Assembly (NCBI GenBank): GCA_021735165.1
Contig: JAIPHP010000005.1
Span: forward strand, 1-58,525
Direction of reading: 5' to 3'
Origin: Candidatus Woesearchaeota archaeon
GTDB taxonomy: Archaea; Nanobdellota; Nanobdellia; Woesearchaeales; 21-14-0-10-32-9
DNA: 58,525 nt
Part shown: positions 52,875 through 58,525 of the stretch, one piece after another
Position numbering within the stretch: position 1 is the first letter of the stretch
Layout of the letters: every line of letters starts with the position of its first letter
The notes under the pieces: generated by a model
The model's input: only the letters and a program-made list of their open reading frames with translations
The model's database searches: none
Told to the model about the DNA's origin: nothing
Made by a program: the position numbers and the translations under genes

Positions 52875-53564
52875 TTATTGTTTGTTTGCGTCTGTTTTTT
52901 GGGATTTTGTAATTTCTGTTTCTATATTTGTTAATTTTTTGATTTCTTCTTTTAGTTTTTGAGTGTATTCAGGAGGTAGTTCAATTGGTATTTCTATAGT
53001 TGCTTTTTTCTCTTTTAGTTCTATTTTTGTTGGTTTTATTCCTACTAGGTCCAGTATTGCTTGTATTTGTTCTTTGGGGTCTTCTATTTTTTTCTTTATT
53101 TCTACTTCATATGTTAAGTCTTTTCCTGCTAATGGGTGGTTGAAATCTACTATTGTTCTTCCCGCACTTATGCTTCTAACTATACCTATTTGCCCATCTA
53201 TGTTTAGTTCTAAACCTACAAATGGTTTGATATTTTGTTGTTTGAATAGTTTCATCGGCATTATTTTTAGAAGTTTTGGATTTTTTTTGCCGAATGCTTT
53301 TTCTGTCGGCACATTTATTGTGTGTTTTCCTATATTTTTTCCTTCTATTTCTTCATCCAGTCCAGGAAGTAGGTGTTTTTCTCCTACACAAATTGTTATT
53401 GGGTGATATTTGTCTGTGTGATCATGATTATCGTTTGGTCCGTGTTTATGTAGCAGTCCTGCTTCTTCTGCTATTTTTTGTACTGATGTATCAAAGATGG
53501 TTGCGTCTTCTGTTATTTTTCCTGTGTATTCTAGTTGTATAAAATCTCCTTTTTTGATTGTCAT
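52875..53564 (-). CDS. FKBP-type peptidyl-prolyl isomerase, SlyD-like
   Basis: 229 aa. KKGDFIQLEYTGKI, VGEKHLLPGLDEEIEGKNIG and VDFNHPLAGKDLTYEVEI show an FKBP core with an inserted chaperone flap. A His-rich HGPNDNHDHTDKYH loop (about 40-53) may bind metal. Confidence 0.92.
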   Translation of the reverse strand: MTIKKGDFIQLEYTGKITEDATIFDTSVQKIAEEAGLLHKHGPNDNHDHTDKYHPITICVGEKHLLPGLDEEIEGKNIGKHTINVPTEKAFGKKNPKLLKIMPMKLFKQQNIKPFVGLELNIDGQIGIVRSISAGRTIVDFNHPLAGKDLTYEVEIKKKIEDPKEQIQAILDLVGIKPTKIELKEKKATIEIPIELPPEYTQKLKEEIKKLTNIETEITKSQKTDANKQ

Positions 53565-53947
53565 TTTATGATTTTCCTCCTAGGTGTTCCTTCTAGCTCC
53601 GGTTTCGGTTTTTATTAGAAGAATACAGAAAAAGAACAGATATTTATTTATAAATGTTCCGTTATTAATTTTGAATAATTGTGTTAGATTGTGAATTAAT
53701 AGAAAAGAATTGTGATTTGGAGATTTATCTGTTAAATGTTGTGTTCGTATTGTGCTAGACTTTGTTTTTTTGTTTTTGTTAGATTTTTGCATCACATTTA
53801 TCAGTTATATGTATGTTATTACTTGTGTATTTGTTAAACATTTTTTTGCTTGTGTTTTTTAGCAGTGTTGTTTGTCAAAGCATAATCTCTGTTGAAGATG
53901 AATTTTAAATTGATAAATTTAAAAAGAACAAATCGATTCTGTTTTGT
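53565..53947. other. intergenic region (383 nt)
   Basis: Divergent promoter area. A minus-strand GGAACATTTATAAA near 53648-53661 serves FKBP, and AATTTAAAAA near 53915 serves the methyltransferase. No gene or RNA seen. Confidence 0.5.
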
Positions 53948-54925
53948 ATGGATTCGGATAATGAAAAAGAAAGAAGTCATTTCGATAAATGGGTTGATTT
54001 GAAGCCTGAATTTATTAAAAGATATACTGATTTGCTTGGAGAGGAAGGTTTTAATTGTTTTAATGATTATTCTAATCGTTATATTAGAAAAAGTATTCGC
54101 GTTAATACTTTGAAAATTAGTGTTAAGGATTTGAAGAAGCGTCTTGAACCTGAATGGAACTTGGAGCAGATTCCTTGGTGCAAGGAAGGTTTTTGGATTA
54201 CTTATAGGCAAGGTAAGCGTTTTGATATTGGTAATTTGCCGGAGCATCAGCTTGGTTATATTTATGTCCAGGATGCGGCAAGTATGTTACCTCCAGTCGT
54301 CTTAAAACCTGAACCTGGAGCGTTGCTGTTAGATACTTGCGCAGCTCCAGGGAGTAAAACGAGTCAAGCTGCAGCATATATGAAAAATACTGGTTTGATT
54401 ATCGCTAATGATATGCAAGGTAAAAGATTGAGCAGTTTAGGGATTAATTTGCAGAGGTGCGGCGTTCATAATACAATTATTACTAAAATGGATGGAACTA
54501 GGATTTTGAAGCAAGGAGAGGGTTTTGATTTTGTCATGGTTGATGCTCCTTGTTCTGGTACTGGCACTATTAGAAGAAATCCTAAAATTTCTAGTATGTG
54601 GAGTCCAGGTCTTGTTAAAAGGATGGTCAGAGATCAAAGAAAACTTGCTTTTCATGGATTTAAATTGTTGAAACCAGGAGGCGTCATGGTTTATAGCACT
54701 TGCACTTTAGAGCCTGAAGAGAATGAAGGGATTGTTTCTGATTTGTTAGATATGTTTGAGAATGCTGAGCTTTTGGATATTACTTTGGACATTAATAGAA
54801 GTCCTGTCGTTGTTGAGTTTGATGGCAGAGTTTACAATTCTGAAGTTTATAAATGTCTTAGAATTTATCCTCAGGATAATGATAGTGAAGGTTTTTTTGT
54901 TGCTAAGATTAGAAAAAAAATATGA
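53948..54925 (+). CDS. NOL1/NOP2/Sun family RNA m5C methyltransferase
   Basis: 325 aa. LDTCAAPGSKTSQAA (about 128-142), VDAPCSGTGTIRRNP and YSTCTLEPEENE with two catalytic-type cysteines. Acts on rRNA or tRNA; no PUA domain is visible. Confidence 0.9.
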   Translation: MDSDNEKERSHFDKWVDLKPEFIKRYTDLLGEEGFNCFNDYSNRYIRKSIRVNTLKISVKDLKKRLEPEWNLEQIPWCKEGFWITYRQGKRFDIGNLPEHQLGYIYVQDAASMLPPVVLKPEPGALLLDTCAAPGSKTSQAAAYMKNTGLIIANDMQGKRLSSLGINLQRCGVHNTIITKMDGTRILKQGEGFDFVMVDAPCSGTGTIRRNPKISSMWSPGLVKRMVRDQRKLAFHGFKLLKPGGVMVYSTCTLEPEENEGIVSDLLDMFENAELLDITLDINRSPVVVEFDGRVYNSEVYKCLRIYPQDNDSEGFFVAKIRKKI

Positions 54926-54949
54926 ATGTTGTTTTGTTAGAGAAGAAAA

Positions 54950-55609
54950 ATGTTTAAGTTGATTGTTTTTGATTGTGATGGTGTCTTGTTTGAAGATGTT
55001 AAAATTTGGATGCAGATTCATAACATTTATGGCACTTTGAAAGAAGGTGAAATTCTTACAAAGAGATATTTGGATGTGGATTATGAAACTCTTGTTAAGA
55101 AAGTAGTTTCTACTCTTTGGAAAGGTAAAGATGCTTCGAAGTATTATGAATTAATTGACAATGTTAATTATATGATTGGCATTTCTGATTTAATGAGTTA
55201 TGTTGATAAAAATTTTAAAACAAAAGCAATTATTAGTGCGGGAAGTCTTGATTTGGTTAAGAGAGCTCAAAGAGATTTCGGCTTTAATTATATTTTTGCT
55301 AATGAACTTGTTATTAAAGAAAATATTATTACAGGAGATTTTGTTGCTACTATAAAAAACGGCGATCAATATAAATCAGAAGTTTTGCATTCTTTGTGTA
55401 AAGAATTGAACATTACATTAAATGAGGTCATCTATATTGGCGATACGCATAGAGATAGCCATATTTTTCAAGAAGTTGGTTTGCCTATTGCTTTTAATTG
55501 TAATGATGAGCATTTGTTAAAGTATGCTAAAGAGGTTGTTAATAGTGCTGATTTGAGGGATCTTATTCCTGTTCTTGAGAAATATTTAGTTGTGAGAGGA
55601 TTATGTTAA
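54950..55609 (+). CDS. HAD-superfamily phosphatase (219 aa), SerB-like
   Basis: Motif I FDCDGVLFE (5-13), motif II AIISAGS (near 95), motif III lysine region DQYKSEVLHSL and motif IV YIGDTHRDSHIF. Substrate unknown. It may be cotranscribed with the methyltransferase 24 nt upstream. Confidence 0.8.
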   Translation: MFKLIVFDCDGVLFEDVKIWMQIHNIYGTLKEGEILTKRYLDVDYETLVKKVVSTLWKGKDASKYYELIDNVNYMIGISDLMSYVDKNFKTKAIISAGSLDLVKRAQRDFGFNYIFANELVIKENIITGDFVATIKNGDQYKSEVLHSLCKELNITLNEVIYIGDTHRDSHIFQEVGLPIAFNCNDEHLLKYAKEVVNSADLRDLIPVLEKYLVVRGLC

Positions 55610-55615
55610 AATAGT

Positions 55616-56026
55616 TTATTTTATTCCATAATTTTTTTCAAGGTCTTTTATGTATTGGTGTTTTTTTGTGTCGTATATTATCCCTGGTGGTGAATTGTAA
55701 GGTTTTATTTTTAGGAGTGCTTGTATTCCTGGAATTGTTTGTATTATTTTTTTTGTTTCTATTGCAGTTGGCACTATTAAGATTCCTAGCCTATTTTCGT
55801 CTTCGTTGAGTATTTGTCTTATTTTTCTGTAAATGCCCTCTGCTGGTTTTTGTATGTCTGTAAGTAAGCAGCCCCCATTACCTGTAAAGCTTGTTAGTGT
55901 ATAGAGTGTTTGGTTGACAAAGTAGAGATTTCCATTTAGATTTGGTATGTTTTCTAATAGTTTTTTATTGTATATATCCCTATATCCTCTGAGAATGTTT
56001 TCTTCTTCATATATTGGTTTTTTCAT
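55616..56026 (-). CDS. hypothetical protein (136 aa)
   Basis: Unrecognised alpha/beta-looking protein with no motif I can name. Overlaps the upstream gene's stop by 4 nt (ATGA), so the two are coupled. Confidence 0.6.
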   Translation of the reverse strand: MKKPIYEEENILRGYRDIYNKKLLENIPNLNGNLYFVNQTLYTLTSFTGNGGCLLTDIQKPAEGIYRKIRQILNEDENRLGILIVPTAIETKKIIQTIPGIQALLKIKPYNSPPGIIYDTKKHQYIKDLEKNYGIK

Positions 56027-56655
56027 TTTTCAAATATATCTTGCATTTTTTGTTTGTTTATTAATGATTCTAAATCTTTGAATCCTAGGTATATCGGTTT
56101 GACGTTAATTGAGATGTTTTCTTTTATTGTTTTCACCATAAGTTCTGAGAAGTATTCTTTTGCATCATTTACTAAAGCAATTGCATTTTTGTAGTCTTTT
56201 TGTTCGTATAAGTCCTTTATTAGTGCGTGTCCTTTGTTGAAGTAAATGGTGTCTTTTATGGTGAATGTTAGTTGTTCTTTTATTTGTTCTTTGGTTTGGG
56301 AGTTTCCATTTTCTTTAATATATTTTTTTTCGTTTAATTCTGTTAAATCATCTCTTATTTTCTTGTTGAAATATGTTTTGAGTTGGTCCATCGCGTCATA
56401 GAAGTTTGATGAGTTTTGTTCTTTTTGTAATTCTTGTTTTGTTTTTATTTTTGTTATTATTGCTCTTTGTGTTTTGTAATCTCCCGGAATTATTGTATAT
56501 TCTGCGAGAAGTCCTTTTTGTAGTTGTGGGAATTGGTATGCGTTAATCATTAGTTGTAAACCTTCAGGTTTTATGTAATCTGCAGGTTGTTTTATTTTTG
56601 GTCTGGCGACAAATAAGTTACTTTTTTTGCCTTTTCCTATGATTTCTCCTATCAT
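56023..56655 (-). CDS. hypothetical protein (210 aa)
   Basis: Unrecognised, soluble, charged and helical. The promoter CGAAACATTTATATAC lies near 56680-56695 on the minus strand, about 27-30 nt before the ATG. First gene of a two-gene operon. Confidence 0.6.
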   Translation of the reverse strand: MIGEIIGKGKKSNLFVARPKIKQPADYIKPEGLQLMINAYQFPQLQKGLLAEYTIIPGDYKTQRAIITKIKTKQELQKEQNSSNFYDAMDQLKTYFNKKIRDDLTELNEKKYIKENGNSQTKEQIKEQLTFTIKDTIYFNKGHALIKDLYEQKDYKNAIALVNDAKEYFSELMVKTIKENISINVKPIYLGFKDLESLINKQKMQDIFEK

Positions 56656-56960
56656 TTTTTATTGATTTACTTACCAGTATATAAATGTTTCGTCATTATA
56701 AAGTAGTCATAAGTTATTTTTTTAATATTTTTATATTTATATCAACAGTTATTTTTGTGTTGTGTGTTTTGCGTCATCTTGATGTTTCATTTTTTTATGA
56801 TGAAGAGTGTTGTTAACAAATTTGTTTTATAAATTTTTGCTGAGAATTTTAGTATTAAAATGTTCACATTTTTATTTTTTGAAAATATTTCAAAGCAAAA
56901 CATTATTTTAAGAATATTTGTCTAGTAATTAAGTAATTTTCTTATGCTGTAAGAAAATTT
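56656..56960. other. intergenic region (305 nt)
   Basis: Promoter of the gene pair at its left end, then AT-rich sequence with no gene or structured RNA seen. Confidence 0.5.
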
Positions 56961-57383
56961 TTATACTTTTTGGATTAGTTCTTTTGTAAATTCTAAGAAT
57001 AATTTTTCTTTTGGCATTTTTAGTATTTCTTCTTTTGTCAGCCAATGTATCTTTGAAAAATGTTCTAGTTCTCCAATTTTTACTTTCTTTTCTGCTTCTT
57101 TTTTTATTTTCGCGCTAAATATCACAGAGTATCGAGGATATTCATTAAATGTTTTTTTTAAGAAAAATGGTTTTATTTCCTGTAAATCGTTTTTGTTTAG
57201 TGAAATTTCTTCTTTTAATTCTCTTAGCAAACTAGCGCCTGCTTCATCTTCAAAATCACTTCTTCCACCAGGCAAATGAAGTTTATTTTTGAACTTAGTA
57301 TAACTTGCCCATTCAAGAAATAAAAATTTATTTTCATGGTTTTGTATTAATACATATTCTCCTATTAAACCTAAAAAGTGCAT
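56961..57383 (-). CDS. Nudix hydrolase (140 aa)
   Basis: Nudix box GGRSDFEDEAGASLLRELKE then EISL (about 50-73). The ATG at 57383 is chosen because TATA TTTATATATC lies about 26 nt upstream; a longer reading frame starts before the promoter. Substrate unknown. Confidence 0.82.
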   Translation of the reverse strand: MHFLGLIGEYVLIQNHENKFLFLEWASYTKFKNKLHLPGGRSDFEDEAGASLLRELKEEISLNKNDLQEIKPFFLKKTFNEYPRYSVIFSAKIKKEAEKKVKIGELEHFSKIHWLTKEEILKMPKEKLFLEFTKELIQKV

Positions 57384-57557
57384 ATATATACTATGTCTTA
57401 AAGATATATAAACTTTTGCGATAAATTGTCGTAATTTTTCCGATTTCAATCTTGTTAAAGGAGTTTTATTAATTTTATAAATAAAAAATAAAAGAGTTTG
57501 TTTGTGAAAAGTTTGTTGCTTTTGTTGATCCAGTTATGTTGAAATTGAGAAAATTCT

Positions 57558-57788
57558 TTAAAATTTTCTATGTTTTTGAAAACAATCTCTGCAATATACT
57601 GGTTTTCCTTCTGTTGGTTTGAATGGTACATCACATTCGTTTCCACAATCAGCACATGTTGCTTTATGCATTTCTCTTGGACCATCATTAAATCTTCTTG
57701 GACCATCATTAAATCTTTTTGGTCCGCCTCTATTTCCACTAGGTCTTTTGTTTCCAAAATTTCTTCTTCCGCCGTTAAAGTCTGACAT
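57558..57788 (-). CDS. small zinc-binding protein with Gly/Arg/Asn-rich N-terminus (76 aa)
   Basis: N-terminal 35 residues are repeats of the type GPRRFNDGPR and GGRRNFGNKRP, RNA-binding-like. The C-terminus has CADCGNECDVPFKP and PVYCRDCFQKH, a four-cysteine zinc site. Ribosome-binding site GGAGG before ATG 57788. The pattern is common in small bacterial and DPANN proteins of unknown role. Confidence 0.75.
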   Translation of the reverse strand: MSDFNGGRRNFGNKRPSGNRGGPKRFNDGPRRFNDGPREMHKATCADCGNECDVPFKPTEGKPVYCRDCFQKHRKF

Positions 57789-57894
57789 TTTTTTTAGCCT
57801 CCTATATTTTTTACACATAGACATATTCAAAAGCTAGGCTTCATAATATGTCAGTTTGTGAATAGAAAAAGTGTTTTTTGCAAGATGTGACTAT

Positions 57895-58332
57895 TTATTT
57901 TCTTGCTTTATCTATTTTTCCTCTTAGTAATGCATTGAGGGATTGGTCATTTACTTTTATTACTTGCCATCTTACTCCTGGGATGTCTCCTTTACTTCTG
58001 CCCATTGAGCCTCCCATGCATTCTATTACTACTTCGTCGTGTTCATCTACTAATTTTTGTGCTCCATCGCCAGGCAGAAAAGCAGTTACTTGTTTACCGT
58101 TTTTTACTAGTTGTACTCTTACACATTTTCTCATTGCTGAATTTGGTTGTTTTGCTTCTCTTTGTACTTTTTCCAGCACTATTCCTGATGCTTGGCTTGA
58201 TCCTGTTAGAGGATCTGATTTATCTTTTAGACCTAGAACTTTCTTAGCATACCATTTATATTGTTTTCTGCTTGTTGCTCTTCTTTTTTGAAGTTTTGAT
58301 GCTGAATTTATTCCTGATGCTTTTTTACTCAT
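57895..58332 (-). CDS. rps12: 30S ribosomal protein uS12
   Basis: 145 aa, archaeal long form. [31 protein letters not shown] and [14 protein letters not shown] are the signature. Promoter CTATTTATAAAGG (58355-58367 on the plus strand) lies about 28 nt upstream. Confidence 0.95.
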   Translation of the reverse strand: MSKKASGINSASKLQKRRATSRKQYKWYAKKVLGLKDKSDPLTGSSQASGIVLEKVQREAKQPNSAMRKCVRVQLVKNGKQVTAFLPGDGAQKLVDEHDEVVIECMGGSMGRSKGDIPGVRWQVIKVNDQSLNALLRGKIDKARK

Positions 58333-58431
58333 AGTAGTATCTTGGAATTATTATCTATTTATAAAGGTAGTGATTTTGGAGGCTCTTGTGTTATCCCAAA
58401 ACTATTTCCCTACGGTGAGTTAAATCAATGT

Positions 58432-58525
58432 ATGAAACTCACAAGAGGGAAACTCATGGAAACAATTAGGCGAAAAAACGAGGGTGAAACTACTTATCAA
58501 GTTCGTAAAATTGCTGGCGTGAGTA
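58432..58525 (+). CDS. partial reading frame, possible transposase N-terminus
   Basis: Starts MKLTRGKLMETIRRKNEGET and runs off the window end (31 residues, ending YQVRKIAGVS). This looks like the helix-turn-helix start of an IS481-like transposase. Upstream, CTCTTGTG / CACAAGAG and GTGAGTT / AACTCAC inverted repeats (58383-58450) could belong to its end. Weak evidence. Confidence 0.35.
   Translation, partial: MKLTRGKLMETIRRKNEGETTYQVRKIAGVS

Noticed and set aside
57383-57449. Longer start for the second Nudix gene
   Set aside because: The promoter lies inside the extension; the TATA box fits the ATG at 57383.

Overview
The window is about 30% GC and archaeal. It encodes archaeal EF-1A, EF-2, TFB, Spt5, SecE, Rpo4 and many eukaryote-type ribosomal proteins (eL8, eL15, eL21, eL24, eL31, eL39, eS19, eS28). 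TATA boxes lie 25-29 nt before many start codons, which suggests leaderless transcripts, and class III (pilin-like) signal peptides are frequent. Small genes and bacterial-type extras (Lgt, PanD) fit a DPANN archaeon, most like the Woesearchaeota/Pacearchaeota group. That placement is inference.

Positions 1-9372 look like the end of an integron-like gene-cassette array. Ten cassettes are separated by hairpin-rich linkers of 68-104 bp that resemble attC sites: a box ending in AAC, internal hairpins, a conserved TAACA-n4-TTA motif, then AATT. Nine cassettes are bounded by their own inverted repeat of 12-16 bp; cassette 9 is not. Each cassette examined has its own TATA box. Cargo is an MFS transporter trio, a B3/B4-domain protein, Nudix, an unknown 422-residue protein, a MazG-like protein, a small membrane protein, a short RuBisCO-like protein, a RelE-type toxin-antitoxin pair, a lipoprotein and a Cys-rich protein. 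No integrase gene lies in the window. A 226-228 bp hairpin element has inserted into one cassette boundary and, as a second copy, into a gene at 44.8 kb, with AATAA on both sides each time.

Positions 9.4-34 kb are mostly housekeeping: a prenyl synthase, a Bat-type regulator, tRNA-Ser(GGA) with two introns, an asparagine synthetase fused to a Dph6-like domain, a radical SAM/PanD pair, S10/EF-1A/EF-2, an NDK/eL24/eS28/eL8 operon, TFB, HIT, a kinase, a HemK-like methyltransferase, IleRS and three tandem pilin-like genes. A 155-bp MITE-like element sits at 13.9 kb.

Positions 34-48 kb hold MoxR/VWA, a C39-like peptidase, thioredoxin, Lgt, TIM, more pilin-like proteins and the ribosomal clusters eL31-eL39-eS19, eL15 and eL21-Rpo4-DUF655-uL11. 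Positions 48.2-50.8 kb are an island with a cytosine-5 methyltransferase and restriction enzyme, flanked by two putative structured RNAs and placed between uL11 and Spt5-SecE-FtsZ. The right end carries FKBP, an m5C methyltransferase, HAD, Nudix, uS12 and the start of a possible transposase.
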